In this document: piece by piece, positions 36,130 through 47,233 of the stretch
Layout: every line of letters begins with the position of its first letter
Position numbering within the stretch: the stretch's first letter is position 1
Origin: Brevipalpus yothersi
Lineage: Eukaryota; Arthropoda; Arachnida; Trombidiformes; Tenuipalpidae
Length of the DNA stretch: 64,000 bases
Direction of reading: 5' to 3'
Assembly: GCA_003956705.1 (NCBI GenBank)
Contig: QZCP01000690.1
Span: 145,691 to 209,690, forward strand
The notes under the pieces: model-generated
The model's database searches: none
Told to the model about the DNA's origin: nothing
The model's input: only the letters and a program-made list of their open reading frames with translations
Position numbers and translations under genes: made by a program

Positions 36130-36252
36130 ATGAAAACTGTTTTTGTTACCTTCTTACCCACCACTTTGATCATTCTCTCAAATGTTGAAGCCCAAAAAGA
36201 GACCCCTCAAGTGACCCAGCCCAGACTTATTGACTTATTGACTGAGATATGA
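36130..36252 (+). CDS. Possible small secreted peptide or signal exon
   Basis: 40-codon frame starting with a hydrophobic leader (MKTVFVTFLPTTLIILSNVEA) followed by a polar tail (QKETPQVTQP). The leader resembles the MKTVLIA-type leaders of the 41-64 kb family. It may be a first exon using CAA|GTGACC at about 36211, but joining it to the exons at 36334 onward in the more protein-like frame fails, so I leave it separate. Confidence 0.35.
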   Translation: MKTVFVTFLPTTLIILSNVEAQKETPQVTQPRLIDLLTEI

Positions 36253-36565
36253 TGAAATGTCTACTTCTCATGAACTGACAATCAAATTAATTGTTTTCTA
36301 TGGTAATTCTGTTTCAATGGTGAAAATTTCCAGACAACGACAACAACGTATTGTTTCGTCTACCGGAAAACCTTCGAAACACTCTACTCACATGTGATCT
36401 GTTCGATCTTCCTGAAGTAAAAGTATTCATCGGCCATTCGCTTTATCAAGTAGCTTTCCTCACAAGGCACGTGTATCTTTCAGTGTGCAAATTACATTTA
36501 CTGAACTCTCTATTCTCTTTTGAAAAAAGTGATTTAATTGCGATTTACTTTTTTTCGTCAAACAG

Positions 36566-37532
36566 TGTTCTCTTTTCCTTATTTACGAGTGATTCATACA
36601 ACAAAAGGTTGGTCTACAAAATATTATATCTTCCCTATTGAAACTGAAATTCAAGGGCCGCAGCCAAAACTCCCCTCTTTTCTTCCTCAACAATTCCTTC
36701 CTCTACTCGTCGTTGATGAATTTTAAATGTTTTCCCTCGAGAGGAACCTCAAATAGAAGCTAATTTCTTTCAATTTCATCTCTCCATGTACAGAAGCAAT
36801 GTCATCGATTCGTGAAATGGTTCTAAACACATACTCTAAGAGTCTTAACATCAAATTCATACGAAGCTGCCTCAAGCACAGTGGAAAGGTTATCTTTGAC
36901 TTAGGAAGAGATCATGCCAAGGATTCAGAGATCATAAAAAGAATTGATGAAGTGGAGTGGCGTCCCAATGGAACTAGGTCAGCTTGGATTCCCATATGCT
37001 TCGATGGTAAAATTTGGTTATGTTTTGCGGCTTACTTGGTAGATTACCTCGGAGATGAGGAAGTTGATTCCGAAAACGAAGAGGATTATGATGAAGAAAC
37101 TTCATTATGGCGATGTAAACTTTGCGGGAAAAAACTACTGTTCTACGAATATGTCAAGATCCACATTTTCGACTCGGAATGTATCCTGAAAGGTATTGAC
37201 ATCCTGAAATATCAATAAAATCTTGGCTGAGGTGGTTATGGTGAGTTCAATTTGATTAAATTCGTGATTTATACAAATTCTGATGCTTTGAAACTCTCAG
37301 CTCCTAGTAGCCAAAATACTTTTAAGACTTTAGTCAATCAGTGAGATATGCGTGAGATCTCCATACATGAAGTCTTGATATTGATCAATTTTCCAGGACA
37401 AATTAACATTGCTTTGATTTCATGAGAAACAAAAGTTATATTCAAAAATTCATCTTTTTGATCATCTTGCTTTTCTCTTCACAGGCCGAGGAGGCTATGG
37501 TAGAGGTGGATATAGAGGATGAAGATACCCTT
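36566..37532 (+). CDS. Acidic C2HC zinc-finger-like protein with possible alternative glycine-rich tail; 5' end uncertain
   Basis: Exons 36566-36607 and 36794-37218 join in frame (HTTK|EAMSSIREM) to give about 155 residues of coding-like sequence. A further 5' exon probably starts at 36334 (NVLFRLPENLRNTL, LPEVKVFIGHSLYQVAF), but I cannot find its donor. The C-terminal third has an acidic run (DEEVDSENEEDYDEE) then C-x2-C...H-x5-C (CKLCG, HIFDSEC), a degenerate zinc-finger spacing. The frame can stop at 37218. Alternatively a phase-1 donor AAAG|GTATTG at 37192 joins an exon at 37495-37532 that encodes GRGGYGRGGYRG and a stop. That exon looks like the glycine-rich exons at 41-64 kb. No family recognised. 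Confidence 0.45.
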
Positions 37533-38121
37533 TTTGACCATGGTTTTTACCGAAAAATTTTTGAATATTTTAAGTTAATGATAATATTCCCAACTTTTTA
37601 CTCTTTTTCTTCCCAAATTCTGGTGAGATACTGACTCAGATGGTTGCATTTTCTGATTTAAGAGTTTTACATTTTATTAGGAATGATTAAATTTCAAGAT
37701 ACATTATCGTTTCTTCTTTTAAAGCCAATGAAATTTGAGCAGCTTCCAACTTACTCACTTTTCAGTAACTTAGTTGATTTAGTTCTCATTGATCTAAGAG
37801 ATGAATAAATTTGTGATATCATTTATGTGAAATTTTCTGATTTTGGATCACAGTCTCTGACAGTACGTTGTATTTGTAAGGAAACTATGGCTAATCAATA
37901 GAATCAACATAATAGATTGGTCTGATAAATTTGAAATTGGTGATGAATTTGATCTTGAAGCTTTAGGTTTCTCTTCAACATCTGTTTGCAACCGAATACT
38001 TCCGCTGAACAAATATTCAGAAGTGAGAAATATTTTGAACATGACTATGATCAACATTTCTTATTGGCCGCTGAAATTACCATGGTAAAAGTTACTCAAA
38101 CGTAAAGATTTTATCAAATTA
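37533..38121. other. Intergenic, no gene seen
   Basis: AT-rich sequence upstream of the protease homolog; short frames on both strands lack coding character. Confidence 0.5.
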
Positions 38122-39437
38122 ATGACAGTTTATTCAATTAAAGACACTTTCTCAAATATTATTACTCTACTCATCATTTCAACCATCGAATGTGAAATTC
38201 CCAAGCCTAGTTTTATCGTTGGAGGCAGAAATGTTACAAAAGAAGAGTTTCCTTACATCATTTTCATCAGAAACAAAATAGTGAGTAATCAAAAGCTATT
38301 GATCCTCACTAGAAGAGATGAAATCTGTAATCAAATCAAAATAATTTTAGTCCCAAATCAGTCAGTTCAATGACTAATAATTGAGCATAAGAAAGCTCAA
38401 TGGATAAACAACTTCCTGCATCCAGAAGATTGTTTCACCAGAATAATCTCATTTCCAAAATGAAAATTTTTCTTCCAGCCCTTCCAAGAAGTGTGGGTTT
38501 GGGGTGCTGGATCAATATTGAATGAAAGATGGGTACTTTCAGCAAGACATCTATTGCCAAGAGGCATAGACTGGTGGAGGGGTGATGTCCCAACATACGT
38601 TTTCCCAGATGTTAATAATTCAGTTAAACCTGACAACATGGGCAATGCTCGTTCTATATATGTGATTAAAAAATATTGTGCTGCTGGATTTCCCGGCGAG
38701 AATAATGTATACTCTGATTTGGTTCTATTTAAGCTCAACGAAACTTTGCAACGACCCAAAAGTCATTTCATCCAAATACCAGACGAAAAGGATGTTGATT
38801 GGAAACAGAAAATTTTGCTCATTGGATGGGGAAGGTCATTCTCTCGAGCGGAATATGACGAAAATGTGGACCTAGAGAAAGGGTCAATTAATCGTACATA
38901 TCGATTACATGCGACAGAGATGAATATTTATCAAGCTCCAGAATCAACAGCATTTGCACCATGTAACGAAGCAAAAAGAATAATTTGCGTTCGAAGTGAT
39001 ACAAGTTCCGCTTGTTTTGGAGATGGAGGAGGTCCAGCAGTGATCAGGAAGGATGAAGTTCATCAGTTGGTTGGAGTGATAACCTCACCAAACGATTGCA
39101 TGTGAGATTCGATCAATTTGTTAAATAATCTCAATTCCTCTGTTGATGTTAATGTTGATACTCTTATCACAGAATGGGGAACGTTTTGGTCAGATTGCCG
39201 GGCCAATACAAGAAATGGATCGAAAATGTTATAGAAAATGAGCCTGAATCGTCCGAATGCATCTTGGTACAGATACCTGATGGAGTTCCAGGAAAAGATT
39301 GTGAACCGGCAATAGGAGTTCATAATAAATCGAAAGAATGTGAAACTTTGAAAGATGGAAAAATGAAACCAAAAAATGGAACAAAAAGTACAACTAGAAC
39401 TACCTTGATTCAGAAATTCAAAGTAGAAAAACAATAA
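38122..39437 (+). CDS. Serine protease homolog (S1 fold), catalytically dead: active-site Ser replaced by Gly
   Basis: Three exons: 38122-38280, 38479-39101, 39173-39437, giving 348 aa. After a hydrophobic leader the mature start is FIVGGRNVTKEEFPYIIFI, the trypsin IVGG activation site. The His (H77 in VLSARHLL) and Asp (D133 in YSDLVLFKL) of the triad are present. The nucleophile motif reads CFGDGGGPAV instead of GDSGGP (codon GGA, G236). The Cys pair that normally brackets the catalytic His is also missing. The last exon carries the usual C-terminal helix (PGQYKKWIENVIE), then a unique tail of about 65 residues rich in Lys/Thr/Gly, with three more Cys. The fold is sound but proteolysis is not expected. 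Such homologs act as binding or regulatory proteins in arthropods, including the inactive paralogues described in scabies mites. Confidence 0.87.
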
Positions 39438-41007
39438 ATCGAAAATTTCGACGGTCATCAAATTTTCAATTTTTTTAGCCCGTGTTGAGTCTATGGGCTT
39501 TCAACATAGGGGCTTGCGTTATTGAAAAACAAGCATTTCTCTCGATCAACGTTGCTCGATTTTTCGATTTTGAAGTGAATTTCATCATTTTCTTTTCTAT
39601 TGTATTAATCTTCAGTTTGCTATTTTCATTTCAGCAAAATTTTTCCTACATGAACCTTATTGTTTTCGAAAATTTCAAGGATTTCGAAAATTTGGCATTA
39701 AAAAACTCAAAATACTAGACTCAACGAAATTTTCGATTTTTTTCTATTCCAATCCGAATTTTGGGATCAATCTTTTCTCTAACCAACTTCGATAATTTCT
39801 CTATAAAAATCACTCAAATTGAAGCTTGTTCAGGCGCTTCATCATTTTTTTAAAGAGAGTCAAAATCTGACACATTACTTTTCTCCACCTTGGTACAGAT
39901 GATATGGATAATAGTCTTCAAAACAAAATAGAATGAAATAAAATTCTGAAGCTGGATATATGCCAGAAATCTCACCATGAACCTAGTAGATCATCGAGCT
40001 TTGAATGGTAATCTGGAGCTTTTCTTGTAATATTCAAATGAACAATGAATAAGATATAAATATGCTGGGCACGAAGAATCAGTCCTTATCGCACTACCCC
40101 TTTGATTCTTAACAGCGTAATTTAATGATTTGGTTCTTCTTTTTTTATGATTTAATCATAAGAACTGAGCTGAATCTGCTCTAAAAAGGGTTAGAAACGA
40201 TTTTTTGTTCTGAAATATTATATTATATTATGATTAGAGATGATCTCAACATGCGACTCGAGTGATCTTTTTCCTCATCAAACTGAACAATCATTTTTCA
40301 GTATATTCCGTTCTTTCACTCTCATTAAGAAGAGATTTTAGCCCTCATGAACGATTTATTTTCAAAAATAGAGAAAAAGTAAATCTGAAAGTTCCACATG
40401 ATCTACAATAAAATTGGATTTGATATTTCAAATATTCTGATATCTCATTTCCGAGATCGGAAAGTGAGAATAAATTTGATCACACCTAAGTACACAAAAA
40501 TGTGCCTGAGAGATAACGCAGATAGAATTTCGATTTCAATTTTTTCACTCTCAGAACTCTCAATGCACCTTATCCGCGATAAACTATCAATTATTAATGA
40601 CTATTCAATGGAAAAGACCGTTTTATGAGCAAATCTATGCAATAAGAAGATAAGTCACAGACAGTTTGTAGCTCCGGTTACAGAGATGATCACTTTGAAA
40701 GTTTCAAAAGAATTGCCAGAACACCATCTCATTCATTGAGACTGAATTGAATCATTAGTTTATTTAAGAAAAATTCATGATTTTTTGGCAAAAATCAGAT
40801 CAAACAATCACTTGGATCATTAGCTGTTGCAAATCCTCCAATTTTGATCACACTCTATTTCAAATTGTTGCCCTTTTCTCAAGTTTTACTCTATAATTTA
40901 TATGAAGGTCGTATTGTGAGGTTAATTTCTCATTTTATGGGCTATACCGAACTTTGAAAATCGACGAATCTTTAGAGAAGTCCGATGCTTGGATTTCTAT
41001 CTCCAAT
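39438..41007. other. Intergenic, no gene seen
   Basis: About 1.6 kb of AT-rich sequence. A 76-codon frame at 40398-40628 has no signal peptide, splice context or family resemblance, so I do not call it. Confidence 0.5.
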
Positions 41008-41778
41008 CTAAGCGTAGCGACCTGCACCCGAACCATAGCCACCACACATAACTCCTTCTGGGCATTTAGAGTATCCAGTATTGTTTCTTGGAATATCATT
41101 TCTACCTTTCTTGTAAATTCTGCCACCACCACTATTGCCTACAAGGCTACTTCTATCACCTGGTTCTCCACCGTAGCCACCCGAATTTCCCAAGCCTGTA
41201 ATGCGTTCAATAAAATTATGAGGTGAGGGAAAAATTGAGTTCATCTCTCCGGAAGTGAAACATTGAGTAACTAGTACTAGAGTATATGCTAAAATCAATC
41301 GAGATACCAGAACGAGATCAAGAAGCAAAAAACTTAGAAGCTCAGGAGTTATTATTATAATATAGCATCTTCCCCATTGGTATTTCAGTTGAGAAATTTA
41401 AGAGATATAGTATCGAATTCATCACGAACACAATTTCAATTTCAAGATGATTGAAACCTCCTCTTGTGTGTTGTTTCGTCAATATTTTCAAACTAACTGA
41501 ATGTTGAAGTGATTGAACAATGAATATTTTCTGAATGGATATCAGAACTATTCAAGAAAAAAAAGAACAGAGCTGAAAAGTTTCTCTACATCTAACGTTA
41601 AGGGTACTTACATTCAATGTGAAGAGAAAAGATGGGAAGGGAGAAAAAGCAATGAAATTTTGTGGGAGAAAAATTACTTACGAATTAAAATTGAAGCCTC
41701 AAAATGCTGTCCTTTGGCTTTAGTAGTTATTATTACAATTAAGGTGATCAAAAAACAAATGAAAGCAGTTGATTTCAT
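41008..41778 (-). CDS. Secreted glycine-rich peptide gene 1
   Basis: Two exons: 41682-41778 and 41008-41195, giving 94 aa. Exon 1 is the family signal exon (MKSTAFICFLITLIVIITTK, then HFEASILI) ending C|GTAAGT in phase 1. Exon 2 completes an Arg and encodes RLGNSGGYGGEPGDRSS, a basic middle with an N-glycosylation site (RNNTG), one Cys pair (KCPEGVMCGG) and the C-terminal GYGSGAGRYA. A TATA-like TATATAAA lies at 41868-41875, about 90 bp before the ATG. A longer open frame starting inside the intron is a shadow; the spliced form is supported by matching splice phase in six paralogues. Likely secreted; function unknown (cuticle, cement, silk or antimicrobial are all possible). Confidence 0.8.
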
Positions 41779-41867
41779 TCTTAGAAGGGTTTGGATGAGC
41801 GTAGTTCAAAATAAATATTCGATATTTCGAAAAATTTCGAAATTCTCCATGTAATCAAGTCATTCTC

Positions 41868-41875
41868 TTTATATA
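41868..41875 (-). promoter_or_regulatory. TATA box of glycine-rich peptide gene 1
   Basis: TATATAAA on the minus strand, 90 bp upstream of the ATG. Several paralogues have an equivalent box at similar spacing. Confidence 0.6.
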
Positions 41876-42797
41876 CTGTGGAGGTATTTGAAACATTCTG
41901 AAAATTTTCTATGCAGAAGGGAGCGAAAGTGAAAAATTTTACAATTAATGATTTTCCTCGTTGCGAAGATTGAGGTACAGTTTTGCCCAGTTTCAAGGAG
42001 TTTCTAAGAATCCAAAGAATCTGTTGCTCTCAATCTTAGCATGAAGTAAGATAAAGGGAAACAATTGAGCTGGTAACAACATTACATTGATGACAGAACT
42101 AGAGGAAATTATTCCATCATCTAAGGATCAAATATCGTGAGCAATAGCTAAAAGATGAATTATAAAAAAATTCGATCTACGAGAAGCTTGAGGAAATTGA
42201 GAGGTATTGCGAATTTCCATCAACTTTTGTTAAAAAATTAATAATAAGTAAAGTTGATATTTTTGATTCAGGGAGGAAGTTTCTGTTTCTTTATATCACT
42301 GAGATACAGTGTATTTCGATAGTGTGATGGAGTCAGTACTCAGGCGTACGTTTTGTGGATCGTTTCGATTTGTGAGTAAGGAAATTGATGAATGACGACA
42401 CGATTAATTGTAAAGTTTCGGTTTCCTATTTATCCTGCGAATGCTATTTATGGAATATGCAAAAAATCAAGTGTTAATAATTGTGAAAAAATGAGTGAAA
42501 TTCTTGAAGATATGGGCTCAAGAAATGATGTGTATATGTGTGTTTTAGAGAGATAACCTCATTTAACCTTGTCAATATTGTGATTTTTTAAAAGATCTCA
42601 ACATTGACTTGTTTTAGTGATAGTAAAAAAATTATTCTGATAATTATCAGATTTATTTGTTTATTAGCTCGTGAAAGTGTCAAAATAAGGTTAATCAACA
42701 TGCTAGAAAAATAATTTCTTAGGACAAATAAATCTTCAGAGATATGATTCCATATTACAATGCTTGAAGTCAATCGATGAAAACAACTTTGAGCCCA
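41876..42797. other. Intergenic between peptide genes 1 and 2
   Basis: AT-rich; no exon seen. Confidence 0.45.
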
Positions 42798-43928
42798 TCA
42801 ACCAAATCTCGGTAAGCCTGTACCCCAGCCTCCGAATCTTCCTCTTTGATTACCTATGGGATAATGTCGTTTACAATTTGGGAAATTTGAAATTCCTAAC
42901 CAATTTAAATGAATCAGGCATTCAAATTGAATCGAATGTTCGTTCACTTTTGCACAGATTTCGAGATATCAAGTCGACATTACTGTATATAGTTTTCTGG
43001 AGATGTCTGCACAAACATGCATGTGTGGTCTCCAAGATCAAGGATGAAGGCTAAAACTTTCTAGGGTTTTTTTACTCAAATCGGAAGTTAACAGCAAAAA
43101 ATCAACTCGAATGGAAATCATAGATGAATGGTTGGAGGATCTAGTCAAGACTGATTACGCTGTCCCATAATGATAAATGAAAACTTTCGAATACCGATTA
43201 TTCATGCGAACTCAATTCAGAGATGGAATAAACTCCAACTTACCGTTAGCTGTAGATCCATTTTTCTCGTTTCCATCAGCTCTCGAGTACCCTAGACCAC
43301 TTCCTTTCCCATCATTAGCGTGATCATTGTGTTCCCCATGTTCTTGATTCACTGCATTAAGGAAAATTTGACAGTTTATGATACTTCACGAGGGCACCTT
43401 AATGTCCAAAACACGTTCATTGAATAATCGATAATGATTGGTTATCTAATGGATTGTCATTACCTTTATAAATTACACTAAGGCCACCTAAGCCTAGAAA
43501 ATAAATGAGAAAGGATGACAATTATTCAGGAGTGAATCAAAAATGCATGTACTCTCAGCACATGGATTCTGTTGGATCAAAAGTAAGCCACAGGATGGAG
43601 AGTAGCAATCACTAATGAGACATCAGATGAGCATAAGACCATGTATTTGATACTGAGGACTTGTAACGATATGAGTGTCTGCATATTCAAAACGCCAGCC
43701 AATGGTCACCAAAAGAAAGTACTTTTATTTCGAGAAAAGCGATCACAGGATAAGCAGTTATAAATCAATTGAAAGTGGAACCTGAGATAATACATGTAGA
43801 GCTGAGGGTAATTAACGTTAGCTCAGGAGATATAACTTACGAATTAGTAGAGAGGCTTCGTGAGTTTTCTCTTTTGCTAAAATCATCGAAATACAAATCA
43901 ACAGACAGACGGGAAAAATAATTTTCAT
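42798..43928 (-). CDS. Secreted glycine-rich peptide gene 2, with 30-nt micro-exon
   Basis: Four exons: 43841-43928, 43464-43493, 43244-43351, 42798-42853, giving 93 aa. The signal exon is MKIIFPVCLLICISMILAKE and ends HEASLLI with C|GTAAGT, closely matching the end of gene 1 exon 1 (HFEASILI). The second exon is only 30 nt (LGGLSVIYK). The third is polar and His/Asp/Asn-rich (QEHGEHNDHANDGKGSG). The last encodes QRGRFGGWGTGLPRFG and the stop. All introns keep phase 1. The C-terminus has the G-W-G-x-G-x-x-R-F motif shared with genes 1, 4 and 7. Confidence 0.8.
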
Positions 43929-45053
43929 TGCTGGATATTTGAAAAGATTATTTGATCTCAAAACATAACAAAAATAACAATTTCTTCGATTGACAGTTTT
44001 TGTAGGATATATGATAGATGACATTCTTTTCTAGTTCCTTGAATTTTTTTGATGTGATTACATGCTCTCTATCGTAAAATTGATTTCAGGAGTACAATAT
44101 CTACTAGATATTATCTAAAATAGAATGTTCGATACATTGTCTAGTCTATCATGTTTCCTTTTCCTCTTCCTCTTGTCTCTCCTATTTTCTTATCAGGCCA
44201 TCCTGTTGAAAACTTTGCTTTTCAGTTCGATTTGAAATCGAGATTAAAAATTGCACAATGAAAAGTCACATCATTTTTGACAGTTTTAAAGTGCAATCTT
44301 TTTAATAACGTGATAACTGTATCATTATACAATCGTGTTCTATATGATGAGACCGATAACCCCACCTAATTAGATACCAACCACTGTCCATTTACACTTT
44401 GCAGCCTATTATCTTATCAGTTGGAGCTATCGGTGTCATCCTACTGAAATCGGCTGTAACAAAACATTACCACGTTTCAATTTGAGATGAGAGATGTAAA
44501 AATTGACCTAGGCTACTTTGTCCTGGAGCTCGCATTATATCGTAGGCTCTATCTTAACTTGTGATTACTGTCAATAGTTTTGAGCTATAATCTGGAGTTT
44601 GATTGAAAACTTCATCATTAAACGACTCTGAGACAACCATGAACTTCATGATCCCTTTGGCATTACAATTTCAAGTCCACAAAAATCAGTTCGAATTGAA
44701 TCAAATCAAGAAGTGAGTAGAAATCTTCAACTGACTTCGAAAGTCACCAGAATCATTTAATTTTCGAAATCATAGCTTATAGTGAGTCTGAGCCTTGCCT
44801 TACAAAATGCTCGGTTACTTAGTTCTTTGCCCATGGCTTCAAAAATATAGTCACTTGAATTCATTTCTGTAAAGCAATCTGTCAATCTGGAAGGTTGAGA
44901 TCTCAACTTGAAAACCAACACTTTCATGGTAAACGCTACAGGGCAAAATTGTTTATTTTTTCTTATCAAAATAACAAGATGAACATGAGAAACTAAACAC
45001 TAGATTGAGTTTAGATTGAGCACGTATATTATAGTAGTGGCTTGAGTAAATTA
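43929..45053. other. Intergenic between peptide genes 2 and 3
   Basis: About 1.1 kb. A 70-codon minus frame at 44757-44969 has an MKVLVFKL start but no signal peptide and no splice partner; not called. Confidence 0.45.
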
Positions 45054-45406
45054 TCAATATCGATTGTTACTGTCACTGTGGCCATGTGCTCTAACTTTCG
45101 ATGGCTTCCTATTTCGACTACCACTTCGTCGCTTTTTTCCACCAGATTTACGTCCTCCAGCGTATACAACACTTGAACGACTTCTGCCACTTTTTCTCAC
45201 CGAGACACCTGAGATGATGACCACAAAAAAAGAAAAGTTGACCAATTAATCAATTGTTTGTTCTAGTTGAAACGTGAGGAAAAGTGAAGAATCGATGAAA
45301 TAAACTTACGTTTAGGTATATCATGATCATCATCATCTCCATGTGCTAAAACAGTTGAGAGAGTAATCAAAACAATCAAAAAACAAACTATCAGGACTTT
45401 TCTCAT
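45054..45406 (-). CDS. Secreted basic peptide gene 3 (Lys/Arg/Ser-rich)
   Basis: Two exons: 45310-45406 and 45054-45208, giving 83 aa. The signal exon is MRKVLIVCFLIVLITLSTVL followed by an acidic HGDDDDHDIPK propiece and C|GTAAGT. The mature exon is strongly basic: VSVRKSGRSRSSVVYAGGR, KSGGKKRRSGSRNRKPSKVR, ending HGHSDSNNRY. An acidic propiece before a cationic peptide is typical of antimicrobial precursors, which makes that function a reasonable but untested inference. There is no Cys in the mature part. TATA at 45558-45565; TGACGTCA at 45625-45632. Confidence 0.8.
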
Positions 45407-45557
45407 TTTGATAAGATTGAAAAAAAGATGATATCTTTTATCAGTAAGGAAAAAAGTTTTTTTAAATGTTATATCATCAAAAACAACTTGTATACTGTTG
45501 TACAAGAAGCTAAATGGCTTGTTTTATTCTCTATGATCTAAGCTCTCTGTAATTAAA

Positions 45558-45565
45558 CTTTATAG
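45558..45565 (-). promoter_or_regulatory. TATA-like box of peptide gene 3
   Basis: CTATAAAG on the minus strand, about 155 bp before the ATG, which would leave a 5' UTR of about 120 nt. Confidence 0.5.
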
Positions 45566-45624
45566 CCACACTACATATTCGTGTTCAGAAGACTGGTTCT
45601 AGAGATGTCCATGGGCTGGAAACT

Positions 45625-45632
45625 TGACGTCA
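45625..45632. promoter_or_regulatory. CRE-like palindrome TGACGTCA upstream of peptide gene 3
   Basis: Perfect TGACGTCA about 60 bp upstream of the TATA box. The same or nearly the same octamer is found upstream of peptide genes 5 and 6. Confidence 0.5.
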
Positions 45633-46031
45633 TCCAACATTCCATGTCCAACTTAATCGACGAGCCGTTCATGAAAAAGATTCATTTAGAAGAACGAATC
45701 AGATCCAGATAGAAATCAAAATATCATTCCAATTGAAAAATAAGGGTAAGATTAACACTATTGGTATTAGAAATATGAGATTATATTAAAATCTAAGACA
45801 CAGAGAAGCGATAATTCTTTTATAAATTAACAAAGTACAAGATAAATTTCAAAAAAGGTCCAAAAGTTTTCGAGGTGGAAATTTTTCTTTAGCTGATAGG
45901 ATAGCCTCATGATGGGAAGAAAAATTTAATTATCAGACAGATTGTCTCCATTGTCTTCATGTAAATATTGATTCATTTGATTATGCTCATGCGAAATTGT
46001 ATCGAAAAGTTTTCCATAATGAACGAATGGA
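45633..46031. other. Intergenic between peptide genes 3 and 4
   Basis: About 400 bp, AT-rich, nothing seen. Confidence 0.5.
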
Positions 46032-47130
46032 TCAGCCATATCGAGCACCTCCAGCACCCCATCCATTCAATGAATTTGCAGGATCCTTGTCAAGACTGCG
46101 GCTATCCAGTTCACCATCACTAGGAATTGACTGTACGGAAGATGTGTGGAACTCTGTGGAATTTTCATCATTTCTTTCCTGAGTATCATAATCATAGCTA
46201 TCATGACCACTACAGTTTCTACCTCTGATATTGCCTCCTCCTTTGTGGCTTCTCTCTCCTTTGCCTATCAATTATGGAGAGAGAGAGGGATCAAATTGAT
46301 TAGTAATTGATCATAATTCTTTAAAAGTAACCTGATTTCATTCAAAAATGAATTTAGAATTCCCTTTAAATACCTTTTGAGTGTGAATTATGGCCACTCA
46401 AACCTAAAATAAATGAATAAAAATCAATGAGTACTTCACACTGTTATTTTGAGTATAAAGTGAGTTTTTATAATTAGAAAACAAACAGAAGCTTCAATTG
46501 AAGCAAATGACTAGAAAAGTCTCAAAATAGAGATATGGAGAGAGGTATTAATTGCTAGAAACATTGACTGCAATTTTTGATTTAAGAAAGATAAGTTATC
46601 AAAGTAAAAACCAAGTTAAGGCAGAAAATGTCACTTTCCGCCAAAATTTTTATTTCTCTGAATTAACAATCAAAACCTAAGTTTCAATAGTAGAGCAGTT
46701 AAATATTAATATTGCAAATCGTTGGACACCTATTTTCGAGTCATTTTGAGAAAGCATACAACGAAGTCTAGCCAGAAAGGTATGATTATAAGAGAAAAAT
46801 CAAAACGATGTCATTTGATGATGATGAATGTCAATTTTTTCTGGCGACTTGAGCTCAAAAATACAAGATATCTCACTCATCTGATCGGATTCTGAATTCA
46901 ACATATAATTATTAGACTAATATTATTGATAACAGTGAAAAAATGGTAAAGAGGTAAGAAAAATTAATAAATTCTTGACAGAATATACAGAAAATAAGAT
47001 GTTAAACAAATTCAGATAAAAGAAGCAACTTACGAACTACAATGGACACTTGGAGATCATCCTCCTCGGTTGAAACAGTTGTAATGGTGAATAAAGTGAT
47101 CAATAAACAGGCTGTAGGAATGAGACTCAT
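46032..47130 (-). CDS. Secreted glycine-rich peptide gene 4, with 30-nt micro-exon
   Basis: Three exons: 47034-47130, 46374-46403, 46032-46264, giving 119 aa. The signal exon is MSLIPTACLLITLFTITTVS followed by TEEDDLQVSIVV and C|GTAAGT. The second exon is 30 nt (LSGHNSHSK), the same length and phase as exon 2 of gene 2. The last exon runs KGERSHKGGGNIRGR, then an acidic Ser/Asp/Glu-rich region (DYDTQERNDENSTEF, SDGELDSRSLDKDP) and ends GWGAGGARYG, the family C-terminal motif. TATA-like ATATAAA at 47227-47233. The acidic spacer contrasts with the basic or neutral mature parts of its neighbours. Confidence 0.8.
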
Positions 47131-47226
47131 TTCAAAAAAGAGTTGATAAACTTCTATCAATTATTTGGAATAGATTGCGATCCTCGTTCGAGGTACATTG
47201 CCATTTGAGGTGAGGAGAACGTTCTC

Positions 47227-47233
47227 TTTATAT
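47227..47233 (-). promoter_or_regulatory. TATA-like box of peptide gene 4
   Basis: ATATAAA on the minus strand, about 97 bp before the ATG, matching the spacing in genes 1, 5 and 6. Confidence 0.5.

Noticed and set aside
41198..41328. Start of a longer unspliced frame with its own hydrophobic leader (MLLDLVLVSRLILAYTL)
   Set aside because: Could act as a signal peptide, but the acceptor CAG|GC and the external leader exon at 41682-41778 match six paralogues in phase and length, so I treat this part as intron.
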